Part shown: positions 49,989 to 59,666 of the stretch, piece by piece
Position numbering within the stretch: the stretch's first letter is position 1
Layout: every line of letters starts with the position of its first letter
Position numbers and translations under genes: made by a program
Assembly: GCF_000328475.2 (NCBI RefSeq)
Contig: NC_026492.1
Coordinates: 1-64,000, forward strand
DNA: 64,000 nt
Origin: Mycosarcoma maydis
Lineage: Eukaryota; Basidiomycota; Ustilaginomycetes; Ustilaginales
Reading direction: 5' to 3'
The notes under the pieces: generated by a model
Told to the model about the DNA's origin: nothing
The model's database searches: none
The model's input: only the letters and a program-made list of their open reading frames with translations

Positions 49989-52079
49989 ATGTCGCAAAAG
50001 GAGATCATCTACCTCTCCTTTGGCTCCTTCTCCAATCACATCTCCGCCCACTTTTGGAACCAGCAACAATCTTATTTCACTTTCGAACAATCCGACATCC
50101 CTTCCGGATCCAGCTCGCGCGATCGAGATACACACCAAAACGAAGAGCCGCTGATCGATCATGACGTTTCGTTTCAGGTAGGCCAAACTCCGAGTGGTCA
50201 AGACACGTACAACCCGCGCGCCATTCTCTTTGAGACCGAACAAGAATTCGGTGCATTAGGAAAGCTCAATGCGCTGTACGACTCCTTCCCCGCAGATAGC
50301 GAGGAGAGAAATGTAGCTCTGGATAGCTTGCAGAGCTGGGGCTCAGAGGCGCTGGTCATTGTGTCGGAGAGGGTGAGGACAAGCCGATATCAACACAGAT
50401 TGGAATTGGAAGATCAGGGTCTGGATCCAGAGTCTTCTGATGAAGAAGATGAAGAAGGGGACGACGGGGTGCATGCTGGACCGGAACAAGTTGACAATGA
50501 TCCACGCAACACACACGTGCCTGCTATGTTGAAGCAGCGAAGAACCAAAAGGCCGCATCGCTTCTGGTCAGACTATTCGCGCACGTTCTTTCACCCCAAA
50601 TCGCTCGTCTCTGTAGGAGGGCAGCTTGCCGCTCCTATGCCCGGCTCCTATAACGCTGCTCATTCCTCTTCGGACTCCAATGGACGGACCCGATTCGAAA
50701 CATTTTCGCAAGGCGTGAACAAATACAACCAGCTCGAGTCACAGCATGAGGTTCTCGACACCAACATACGTTGGTTTGCCGAAGATGCAGACCTGCTCCA
50801 AGGCTTTCAGTATTCGATAGGAACATCAGATGCTTTCGGCGGTCTTGGCTGCAAATATCTCGAGAGCCTTGTCGATGAGTTCCCCAAACTCAGCCATCTT
50901 GTGTTTGGTGCTAGGTGGGGCAACATCAACTACGTATCCGAGGACGCAGGAGAGTCTGCAATGCGGGAAAACAGGCTCGCCCGGATACGCAAGATGAACA
51001 ATCTGCAATCATTAGTGCAAATGATGGAGTTCTCTACCATTGTAACGCCATTGAGCGTTCCTGATTGGCACTGTAATGCGCAAGTGGGTGCGAATTGGAG
51101 ACGATACCTCGGAAGGATCGATTTGGGCGATATGCACCATGCAGCAGCGCTCGTATCGACGCATTTGGAGACAGCGACGCTGGGTACACGTCTCAAGTCT
51201 CGTGCCGAGACGCTTTCGTCGCTCACATCGCGTCTCAACTGGCGGCAAGATACCAAGCTCATCCATCTCGGCGGCGCATTACCCGTTCCATACCCGACAC
51301 CGCTGGGCTCGGCATTGCCCGCGACGGGCTCGACGGATGCAGTGGATGCGCTGCTCAGATCGTACGGGTACGGTGCGGACTCACGAGCACGTCAGCGCGG
51401 GGCTCCGATCGAATCTGAACTAGACCTATCCACACGTGGTGCTAAACACCTTCTCTCGACGTGGCTGGATCTATCGCTCCCTTCCAACCTCTCTGGTGGC
51501 GACCAGAAGCGCAAACGGGTGCTTTATCATCTCTCTCGACCTTATTCGCATACAGCAGTGCTGAGAAATTCCAACCTCGACGAAGCACGTCTAGGCTTGG
51601 GAATGCTCGATTCGATCCTCTCGCACATCAACCCTCCGTTTGGCCAAGGTGTATACATCCCGCAGTCGTACAACGTTTTATCGTCCTATCCGAACTTCTT
51701 CACGTTGCTCGACAAGCAGTCGAAGCCTATTACAGAAGGAGTGCAATCGAGGAGCAAAGTCATTCGGCCCAAGCACATTCCCGTGCTCTCGTCGCTAGCG
51801 GCAACATCGTCGAGCGTGTATGTGTTCAAGGAGGCGAGGGAGACGATCAACGAAGCACTGCACGGTCATCTGCCACTGGTTGCGTACGGTCTAGACGGTG
51901 AGGATGCAAGAGACGGATTGAAGGAGATCAGGGAGAGCATTGAGGGCTGGATCGATGCGTATAGTGTTGATCAAAGTGGTGATGGAAGGGGAAGCGAGGA
52001 GAGTGAAGATGGGATGGGGACGGACGAGGAGTACGACGTGGATCAGATAGAAAATGATGGCCTGGATTGGGATATGTAA
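49989..52079 (+). CDS. DML1: Dml1/Misato tubulin-like protein
   Basis: A 696-residue intronless protein with the Misato/Dml1 N-terminus (KEIIYLSFGSFSNHISAHFWNQQQSYF). The family combines segment II of myosin heavy chain with a tubulin/FtsZ-like fold and acts in mitochondrial DNA inheritance and morphology in yeast. The tubulin-like middle includes FGGLGCKYLESLVDEFPKLSHLVFGARW. The tail is acidic (DEEYDVDQIENDGLDWDM). It lies 134 bp from the convergent F-box gene. Confidence 0.9.
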   Translation: MSQKEIIYLSFGSFSNHISAHFWNQQQSYFTFEQSDIPSGSSSRDRDTHQNEEPLIDHDVSFQVGQTPSGQDTYNPRAILFETEQEFGALGKLNALYDSFPADSEERNVALDSLQSWGSEALVIVSERVRTSRYQHRLELEDQGLDPESSDEEDEEGDDGVHAGPEQVDNDPRNTHVPAMLKQRRTKRPHRFWSDYSRTFFHPKSLVSVGGQLAAPMPGSYNAAHSSSDSNGRTRFETFSQGVNKYNQLESQHEVLDTNIRWFAEDADLLQGFQYSIGTSDAFGGLGCKYLESLVDEFPKLSHLVFGARWGNINYVSEDAGESAMRENRLARIRKMNNLQSLVQMMEFSTIVTPLSVPDWHCNAQVGANWRRYLGRIDLGDMHHAAALVSTHLETATLGTRLKSRAETLSSLTSRLNWRQDTKLIHLGGALPVPYPTPLGSALPATGSTDAVDALLRSYGYGADSRARQRGAPIESELDLSTRGAKHLLSTWLDLSLPSNLSGGDQKRKRVLYHLSRPYSHTAVLRNSNLDEARLGLGMLDSILSHINPPFGQGVYIPQSYNVLSSYPNFFTLLDKQSKPITEGVQSRSKVIRPKHIPVLSSLAATSSSVYVFKEARETINEALHGHLPLVAYGLDGEDARDGLKEIRESIEGWIDAYSVDQSGDGRGSEESEDGMGTDEEYDVDQIENDGLDWDM

Positions 52080-52213
52080 TCGTCGCACTTTTAAGGCCTT
52101 TTGTCGCACTCAATAGTCATACAGACATAATTCCTTCATCACAATGCTCGTATGTTGTGCTGATGAGACAGCAGTCCCATCACCGGGACTTGCGCCATAT
52201 CGTTGTGTCAGGT
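52080..52213. terminator. compact convergent 3' region
   Basis: Only 134 bp separates the stop codons of DML1 and the F-box gene, so their 3' untranslated regions probably overlap. No defined terminator sequence is identified. Confidence 0.3.
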
Positions 52214-54676
52214 CTATATGCCATAAGCAATGACCCTGGAAAAGTGGAAAGGCCGCGAATGCTTCTGTGGCAGGGGCAACACCTCACCGTTCGTCAGGTT
52301 GACGCTGTAATAATCCAACAGATCCAACTTGTTCCACCTTCCCCTCGTCGTGCTTCTCAAACTGAACACCATTCTGAAGGCGTACTTGTGCATGCTTCTG
52401 TCCCTCAAATCCTCCACCACCACCTTAGGCCCTCTCGGTCTACCTTCGTCCTCATCATCGTCTAAGCCCTGCTCGAACAATTCCCATCGGCCTTTGGCGA
52501 ATCCTTTTGCTTTGAGAGCAGGTTCCAGACGACGTACAGTCTCCGAAGGAGGGTCAGTAGTGAGGAGCGAGAGAGCAGTGCCATCGGGAAGGAAGCGAAT
52601 CGAACGGTAAAACTCCACCACGTGAATCACGCGCACCCAGGCGTCTTCTGAAAGGCCGGGACGGGCGTAGTGGCAGGCTGCGATGTAGCAACCATTGAGA
52701 CGCACGCGTGGCTGGTTGATAAACGCTGTTCGCCAATCACAGTGATTTCGCTCGTAGAGAGTGGTTAGGCTGAGAGAAGGGTCGAGGATGGGTGGATAGT
52801 AGGTTTCGCGGACAATTTCGCGCCACAGAGAGGGTGATTTGGTGAGTAGTCGCAGCTTCCAACATGTGCGTCCAACGATTTCAAGCGACTGCCAGTCGGA
52901 GCCGCCAAGCACGACGCCGATCCCCAGAGGCTGCTTACGTGTTGTTGGCACGATCCCCGTACCGCTGCCCTCTGTAGCTGCTTTTTCTCCACGTGATGAG
53001 GCTTCCGGGGTGGCAGTGCTTGCTGATACCTCCTTGTCGCTTAGCACTATCGTGGAATCGGGGCCAGCCTTGACACCACTGGTTGAATTCGCTCCAACGT
53101 TTGCACTCGCATTGCTCTTGCCTGACTTTTGGGTTTCACTTTTGGTCGGATCACCTTGGACGTTGAAACGCCCAGCCAAGGCGGGTGCAGCAGCATCGAG
53201 CGCGGCTTGCTCCTCTGGGCTAGGCTTGAGTTTGACCACTTTGGCACCTCTCCTGCCTCTGGGTGCGATGACCAGTTGCAGAATATGCAACAAGATCTCG
53301 TCGGGCAAGCTTGCAATAGGCATTTGCTTCTCCTCATCGTCGGGTTCGAATGCCACCAATCCAAAATCTCTCTCGCCGCCACCCTCTATCGACCAAGTAT
53401 CCAAGAGCCTTGCCAGCTCGTCTGGACGAGTTGCGGGTAGCTTTGTTGCTTCATTTGCAGGTTCTTCTGTGTCTTGGGCTGATTTCGAGGGGGGCGCATG
53501 CACAGGCTCTCCCCTGGCACGGGCCTCGGCGTCTTTGGCGCGTCTCTCTTTGATCGCAACATAGCGGTGGTCATCAAAATCGAGTGCTTTGCGCACCTTT
53601 TCTGCGATGGCGGGGCTGGACAGGAGGGCGTCGTTCTGCTGGGCTGAGGTATTGGTCAGGGCAGGGTGAGTCAGGAGCAGGTGAGCTCGATGATAGAGAC
53701 GATCGGCGTTGCTGTTCAGCTTGAAGGCGCGACGATAAGATGTGAGTGCTTGGTCGAGTTGCCCGCTGCGCTCCATCTCGACTGCATGTGCATATGCCTC
53801 CACAGCACTACGCATGCCGGCTTGTGTGGCTTGACTTGCGAGAGCGGGTGCATCAGGTGTGGCCATGATTCGCGGAGCCCGGGAAGGTGGTGGAGGTAGT
53901 GATGATTCTGAAGATGAGCCCGATGCTTGTGCATCATTCGCGGGCGGAATAGATGTGGAAGCGAAGACAGAAGTGGTAGGATGCCCACCTGTACGATCAC
54001 GGTCACGCAGCGCATGAGAGACTCCGTTGGCCACAGAGCCGGACGAGGCCGATGTCGATGGTGACGATGAGGGATCCAGCGGTGGAGGATGATACTCTCG
54101 CGGAATTATAGGGGCCGAAAGATCGATCTGTGTATGTGAAGGGTTAGTTCGAGGCATCTTGTGTGCACCTTTGGAGTATTTGAGCGCTGCGGGAGCGTAG
54201 ATCTCTGCCTCAGGGAAAGCAGGTAGAGAATCGTTCTGTGGCAGCGTACTGCCATCTTGCTCGCCTTGGATATCTTGGTCACTTTCAACACTTTTAGCGT
54301 TCGGGTCTGCTGAGATAGACAAGCTCGACAATCCAATTTGAGCATCATTTGTCATCTTGGAGGACGATCCCTGCACTTGCATGCTCGCTTGTGCATCATG
54401 CTTGGACTGATCAGACGAGGAAGCAGGCGGAGGATGAGCATAAGTGGGATGACCTCTTGCTTCAACTTCCCTCTTCCATTCGGATCGGAATTGCTCTAGC
54501 TCGTCGTTTACAGGCATCTGGGAAGGACCTAGCGCTGGTGTTTGAACTCCACTCTGGCCAGTAAGGGGAGTAGAAGACGCCGAATCGACAACCTGCATAG
54601 ACTCATCCTCTGCAACAATTTGCTCCATACCTCGATTGCGATTGTGTATTGATGGTACTGTGATCCGCCGGTCCAT
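52214..54676 (-). CDS. F-box protein, Fbxo9/Hrt3 type
   Basis: An 820-residue intronless protein. A disordered N-terminal half (Ser, Pro, Gln rich) leads to a TPR-like helical pair (AVEAYAHAVEMERSGQLDQALTSYRRAFKLN, about 289-325). The F-box follows at about 475 (IASLPDEILLHILQLV). An insertion of about 100 residues separates it from the rest of the motif (WQSLEIVGRTCWKLRLLTKSPSLWREIVRETYYPP). The C-terminal region (about 640-820) is the conserved Hrt3/Fbxo9 block ending in WNKLDLLDYYSVNLTNGEVLPLP. It should act as a substrate adaptor of an SCF ubiquitin ligase. The insertion within the F-box region is unusual. Confidence 0.88.
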   Translation of the reverse strand: MDRRITVPSIHNRNRGMEQIVAEDESMQVVDSASSTPLTGQSGVQTPALGPSQMPVNDELEQFRSEWKREVEARGHPTYAHPPPASSSDQSKHDAQASMQVQGSSSKMTNDAQIGLSSLSISADPNAKSVESDQDIQGEQDGSTLPQNDSLPAFPEAEIYAPAALKYSKGAHKMPRTNPSHTQIDLSAPIIPREYHPPPLDPSSSPSTSASSGSVANGVSHALRDRDRTGGHPTTSVFASTSIPPANDAQASGSSSESSLPPPPSRAPRIMATPDAPALASQATQAGMRSAVEAYAHAVEMERSGQLDQALTSYRRAFKLNSNADRLYHRAHLLLTHPALTNTSAQQNDALLSSPAIAEKVRKALDFDDHRYVAIKERRAKDAEARARGEPVHAPPSKSAQDTEEPANEATKLPATRPDELARLLDTWSIEGGGERDFGLVAFEPDDEEKQMPIASLPDEILLHILQLVIAPRGRRGAKVVKLKPSPEEQAALDAAAPALAGRFNVQGDPTKSETQKSGKSNASANVGANSTSGVKAGPDSTIVLSDKEVSASTATPEASSRGEKAATEGSGTGIVPTTRKQPLGIGVVLGGSDWQSLEIVGRTCWKLRLLTKSPSLWREIVRETYYPPILDPSLSLTTLYERNHCDWRTAFINQPRVRLNGCYIAACHYARPGLSEDAWVRVIHVVEFYRSIRFLPDGTALSLLTTDPPSETVRRLEPALKAKGFAKGRWELFEQGLDDDEDEGRPRGPKVVVEDLRDRSMHKYAFRMVFSLRSTTRGRWNKLDLLDYYSVNLTNGEVLPLPQKHSRPFHFSRVIAYGI

Positions 54677-55359
54677 GTTTGTGCCGTGTTAGTGATGAGC
54701 AGGACAGCGGTTCGCATGCGAACATGTAGCTAAGCATATGATTGTTTGAGCTAGTTGTTTTGAGTCGAAGCTGAGCAACATGCACGATGGCTTTGTTCAA
54801 ACTGTTCCTTCCTCCACACCGTATCGAAACAAAACGCCGGACAGCGCTGCGAAGAGAGAAATACACACCGAGCTGGAGTGCACGGTTGTGGTGCGCAATC
54901 GAGAATCGTGAATCGTGAATCACGAATGCACAGTGTGAGTGTTTTTGGGTAAATGTTGATGAGGTACGATTCGACACTACCAAGCGCAAGATTTTTTGCA
55001 TCCTTCACGCTTGATCGGCGATGCGATTCGTGATTTATTTCAGGCGACTCTACGATGGCACACGGAAGGCTCGCTGCTGTGAAATCACGAATCGTGAATC
55101 GTGAATCATGCTCAGCCTTTTCCGTTCGGCTTTTCGCGGTTGAAAATGTGCAGACCCAAATTCTTTTTAGCTGTGATAAGTTAGGTTTGTTTGCTGATCT
55201 CAATCGTGAATCACGAATACGTATCTCACAACTTCCTGAAGCGTTCACATTCTCGATTTGCGACTCGTGGTTCCATCGTCATGTCTGCTATCGCCGACTG
55301 ACACCTCAACAATAACGTCATCGTGACACTGTCGACACACACACACCTCCACCACCAGC
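54677..55359. promoter_or_regulatory. divergent promoter region, F-box / histidine kinase, with heptads
   Basis: About 680 bp. Heptad units occur in both orientations at 54898-54926 and 55085-55108, and isolated copies at 55025 and 55203-55218. No gene is supported. Confidence 0.55.
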
Positions 55360-57588
55360 ATGGGTGACGCCGCCCGACGCAAGCCATTCTCGCAGCGCAT
55401 CGACGATCCAGATCAAGCCGCTAGTCAACATTCGCTTGGTGAACTCGGCGAACAGATCACCCCACACACGATGAGTGCTGCCGTCGATCGAGCTCACATC
55501 CAGCTCATTCAGCAGGTACAGCACGAACTCCGCACGCCTGTACATGGTCTTCTCAACCTCCTCGATCATTTGCGTTCAGAACTGCGAGCAGCACCGATAG
55601 CCGACAAGCAGGTGCGCAGATCGCTCCTCATTGAAGTCGACAGTCTCGCAGGACTCGGAGAGAGACTGCAAAATGTGTTGGATGACTTTGGTGACTTTGC
55701 CGCAGAAACTATCCAAGCACGCGAAGCTGAAGAGCAGCACGATGTCACACTGGAAGAACCTGTCGATTTGGGTGAATTGCTTGATACCGTGGCTGCAGAG
55801 GCATGGAACGCACAGGTACGCCAGATCCGCGCTGAAGACGGCGACGATGCTAGGTTGCCTCCGCCTCCCGAACTCATCTTGCAGACCGATACCAGTCTTC
55901 GTGGATGGAAAACAGTCGTATCTACCAAGCTCATAAAAAAATTGGCACACAAGCTCATCTCGAATGCACTTCGGTTCACCACGGAAGGTTTCGTCGAGGT
56001 TTCGCTCTCTCCCTCGGTTTCTGCCTCACCCTGGACCGACAAGGAGTTCTCCTTTTCTAGCCCCGACACTGCAGCCGAGCCGCATCAGAATTTCATCGAT
56101 CTCGTCGTCCAAGATTCGGGCGAAGGCATGACAGAGCATTTCCTCTCTCATCGGCTTTTCGAACCATTTGTCAAGGCGAATCAATTCAAGGCTGGTGCAG
56201 GTCTGTCGGTCAACCTTTGCTCGAGCATTGTCCGTCGTATGGGTGGAGCTATGCATGTCTCGAGCGACAAGGGCAGAGGTACCATTGTCACTGTGCGGCT
56301 TCCAGTCCAAAGCCTTCCGGAACGCATCATCGATCCTGCTCCACCATCGCAATCCGACCAACTCATCTATCTGTTTGGCTTTGAGGGAAAAGGTCTGCAG
56401 CGCCTGGCTCAGGTCATCTCGGCTCAGCTTGCGACGTTCGGTAACCTCTACTGCACATCTCATATCCAGGATGCTGACTTTTTGCTGTTGCCTGAAGAAG
56501 CTTGCTTTGAGGTTGAAGGCGGCGTCGAAGCCATCCTCGAGCAAACCAAATCCTGTGTCAAGATCGGTGTGTTACAAGCGCACGAAGATGCAGGGATCGA
56601 GTACGCTGCGTTCAAGAATGGCAGCAGAAGACCCACATTTGTCACGCGCAAACCATTTGGTCCGAGATGTTTTGCTAATCTGTTGAGACTAGCGCAGCAG
56701 CAGGGAGGAAAAGATACTAGAACGTCGAACGAGACGGTGCGACACAAGCATGGACACTTGGGCTACACAGCGTCTGTGGATCCGACCAATCCAGACAAGG
56801 TGCTCTCTCAAGAAGCAAATTCGACGTGTACAAATCATCCCGAGCCTGCCGAAATCGCAGAGGATGGTGAAAAGGTGCAGCATGGGGAGCACAAACAACT
56901 GCATCCGCGCCGGATGTCCGTGATTGGTCAACAGGAGGAGAAGAACCGTGGCAATGCTTCCAGCGCCATTCCTGGAGGTGGCAAGCTGGCTGACCTGGTC
57001 GTGTCACCAGATGCCATGGACGAGGTGCTTCGCGCACCCTATCCCAAACCACATATCCAACCACGAACGCCACCGTCCTCGAAGAATCATTCATTTGCAT
57101 CAGCCGACACTGCACACACCTCGCTACCGTTGCGCAAACCCAAGTTCAGCGTCCTTTGCTGCGAAGATAATCCACTCAACATGCGTATCCTTACCACCAT
57201 GTTGCGCCAAGCCCAGATTGAATTCCACGAAGCTGTCGACGGCATTGAGGCGGTGGAACAGTTCAAGAAATATTTGCCGGCAGTTACGCTGCTCGACATC
57301 AACATGCCACGCATGATGGGCTTCGACTCGTGCGTGCTCATGCGCAAGCACGTCAACGAACAGCTGAGCGCCGAGCAACAAGCCGCAAGGTATTTCAAGA
57401 TCGTAGCAGTGACCGCTTTGTCCGATGGTTTCCACCAGCAAAAAGGAATTCAATGCGGCATGGATGCGTGGCTCACAAAGCCGTTGCAGATGCGCAAGTT
57501 GAAACTCGATCTGGCCGAGTGGAAGAAAGAGTTTGAAGAAATGGTTGCTGGCGAACGTAGTAGCAGCACAGAAACAGACGAACAGTAA
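55360..57588 (+). CDS. hybrid histidine kinase without a sensor domain
   Basis: A 742-residue intronless protein. The HisKA domain starts almost at once: H55 in QVQHELRTP is the expected phosphorylation site. The HATPase domain shows HKLISNALRFT (N box), VQDSGEGM (G1) and GAGLSVNLCSSIVRRMGG (G2), all intact. A Ser/His-rich linker of about 250 residues (starting near 330) separates it from a receiver domain (CCEDNPLNM near 600; phosphoacceptor D646 in LLDINMPRM; K707 in LTKPLQ). There is no N-terminal PAS, GAF, HAMP or membrane segment, so the input signal is unknown. In fungi such kinases pass phosphate through an Ypd1-type protein to Ssk1 or Skn7 responders. Confidence 0.9.
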   Translation: MGDAARRKPFSQRIDDPDQAASQHSLGELGEQITPHTMSAAVDRAHIQLIQQVQHELRTPVHGLLNLLDHLRSELRAAPIADKQVRRSLLIEVDSLAGLGERLQNVLDDFGDFAAETIQAREAEEQHDVTLEEPVDLGELLDTVAAEAWNAQVRQIRAEDGDDARLPPPPELILQTDTSLRGWKTVVSTKLIKKLAHKLISNALRFTTEGFVEVSLSPSVSASPWTDKEFSFSSPDTAAEPHQNFIDLVVQDSGEGMTEHFLSHRLFEPFVKANQFKAGAGLSVNLCSSIVRRMGGAMHVSSDKGRGTIVTVRLPVQSLPERIIDPAPPSQSDQLIYLFGFEGKGLQRLAQVISAQLATFGNLYCTSHIQDADFLLLPEEACFEVEGGVEAILEQTKSCVKIGVLQAHEDAGIEYAAFKNGSRRPTFVTRKPFGPRCFANLLRLAQQQGGKDTRTSNETVRHKHGHLGYTASVDPTNPDKVLSQEANSTCTNHPEPAEIAEDGEKVQHGEHKQLHPRRMSVIGQQEEKNRGNASSAIPGGGKLADLVVSPDAMDEVLRAPYPKPHIQPRTPPSSKNHSFASADTAHTSLPLRKPKFSVLCCEDNPLNMRILTTMLRQAQIEFHEAVDGIEAVEQFKKYLPAVTLLDINMPRMMGFDSCVLMRKHVNEQLSAEQQAARYFKIVAVTALSDGFHQQKGIQCGMDAWLTKPLQMRKLKLDLAEWKKEFEEMVAGERSSSTETDEQ

Positions 57589-58154
57589 AAGATAGCCGGA
57601 ACACTTACACTTACACATTACACTGCACAACGATCCGCTCACTTGGGAGCATACACCAAAAATTTACGCTTTAGCATTTCCTTTTGTCACTTTGTCACAT
57701 TTGTACAACTGTAATCTATTACCCTATTTCTCGATCAATGTGGATTCGAGATCGTTAAGTCCCCAACGTTGATGCGGAACGATAGCGATGAGCAGTAAGG
57801 AAGAAATGTCGAGATCGCCGATGCTGCGAGGCTATTGGAGCGATTCACGTTTTGGAAGACGGAATCAGAGAAACGTGAATCGTGAATCACGAATCACGAA
57901 TGAGTCTTCTTTTGGTCGTGTTAAGTTACCTGAATTTCACGCCCCGAAATAAGACGTGAGAAACGTGAAAGAATCACGAATCACGAATCACGAATCACAA
58001 ATTCTGGCCGTGTGTGCGCTGAAATCAACGCGAGAAGATGCAAGAACTTTTGGCATCAGTGCAGTGCAGCGACTGATCAGGATGGGCTACCGTATCTCAG
58101 CTCTCTTCTCACCATCATCAATCTCGTCTCTAACCCGCCTGCTGGACACACAAA
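57589..58154. other. intergenic region with heptad arrays
   Basis: About 570 bp between tandem genes on the plus strand. Two heptad clusters are present (57871-57901 and 57971-58003). No gene is supported. Confidence 0.55.
57971..58003. repeat. heptad array (CACGAAT)n upstream of eIF3j
   Basis: Four consecutive CACGAAT-type units lie about 150 bp upstream of the eIF3j ATG. A second array with a switch from GTGAATC to CACGAAT is at 57871-57901. Confidence 0.85.
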
Positions 58155-59200
58155 GATGAGCGACTGGGGTATGTGTTTATCATCATCGATCGTTAGGGCG
58201 TCTCTGAGTCCTGCTCGTGCTTACACTGACTCAATCAACTTTTGCTTTTTTTTGTCTCCGCATCAGAAAACGACGACGAGCCGCAACAGCCGGTTGCCCC
58301 GCCCAAGCTCTCGGCTGCTGGTCGAAAGAAGTTCGACGACGAAGACGTTGAAGACGAAGTTAAGGTGCGTCTCTTCCTCAATCCCAAGATTTGATGTCTC
58401 ACCATCTCTCCGTTCCGGGCTGACATCTCTTTTCTGTCCCTCAACTTTTTGCGGGGCTGATAGGACGACTGGGAAGAAGAGGATTCGGAGCCCGAAGCAG
58501 CTAAGACACCCGTTGTTCTGCCACCACGTAAGAAAAAAAGTGTCAAGCAGAAGATTGCCGAAAAGGAGGAAGAAGAACGATTGCGACGCGAGCAGGGCCT
58601 GGACACGGACGAGGAGGAGGAGGAAGAAGAAGATTGGGATGCCGATCCGATAGCCAAACGTCGTATGGAACGAGAGGCTCAGCTGAAGAGCGATGTTGAG
58701 AACGCTGCTAACCTTCTTGGTACTGCCAAGCTGTCGGACGGTAAGTTTGCTACACGCACCGCCATCATGGGTCATATCGAGCGCTCGCTCTGACTTTGCC
58801 TTACTCTCTTTTATCCTCTCTTTCAGATGAACTCTCATCACTGAAGACAGCGAACCCATCATCGAAAGAAGATTGGGAAAAGCTTTCCACTTCGATTTTC
58901 ACTGAACTCATCAAGAAGCATGCGAGCAAACCGGGATTCGAAAAGCACTTTGTGCCGCACTTTTACAAAACCCTCGCATCCACTATGCGCGATGTCGACA
59001 TTCGCAAGGCATCGACCATGCTCAAGACGTACGCCGAGGAGAAGGTGAAAGCCGAAAAGGAAGCCAAGAAAGCGGGTGGTCAGAAGACCAAACTTGCAGC
59101 CGCCAAGCCCAAGATGGTGGGAACGAGCAGCGCCAAAAATGTCATCGACACCAACGTATATGGCGATGAAGCGCTGGATGACGACTTGGACTTCATGTAA
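58155..59200 (+). CDS. HCR1: eukaryotic translation initiation factor 3 subunit J (Hcr1)
   Basis: Four exons (58155-58167, 58267-58364, 58464-58740, 58827-59200) with GT-AG introns of 99, 99 and 86 nt encode 253 residues. The conserved MSDWE start is split by the first intron. Acidic (EEEEEEEDWD) and basic lysine-rich (PPRKKKSVKQKIAEKEEEERLRRE) stretches precede the helical eIF3j domain (ELSSLKTANPSSKEDWEKLSTSIFTELIKKHASKPGFEKHF...). The C-terminal lysine-rich coil ends in the family's DDDLDFM. eIF3j sits in the 40S decoding site and helps start-site selection and recycling. It converges with creA. Confidence 0.93.
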
Positions 59201-59666
59201 CACATCTCCTCAAAGCCCTCCTCAGCTATCACCGGTGCTCTTATCCCTTTGACTTTCCGCGTCACGCCCAGCAGTGCAAGAACGTAGATCTTCGCATCTC
59301 CAGTGTGCTCGACCAAATTCACATAAAAGCCGAATATCAAGTGTTTTTGCACTCCAATCTCTCGTCTCACCTCGATACATCCTCCCCGTATCTTGACTCG
59401 CCCATTCCACAAACAGCCCTTGATGAGCAACCACGAACAGCTGTCCAGCATCACGCGCATACAGCCTCACCCAGAACCATGCCGTACCTTTCCCTGAGCC
59501 ATTGCAGTTGCACATCACGGTCCAAAGTTTTGAAAAAAGACAAGACAGGACATCTATAATTGAACAGGGTAGTGGGGTAGAGAACCCCTATGCGACGACG
59601 GAAAGTGCGATAACAGTAGACGATAAAAGCGCAACACGGGAAATCCAGATACAAACGAGAATACGC
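59201..59666. other. intergenic region between convergent HCR1 and creA
   Basis: About 470 bp containing the 3' flanks of both genes. Open frames here are short and lack conserved content. Confidence 0.5.
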
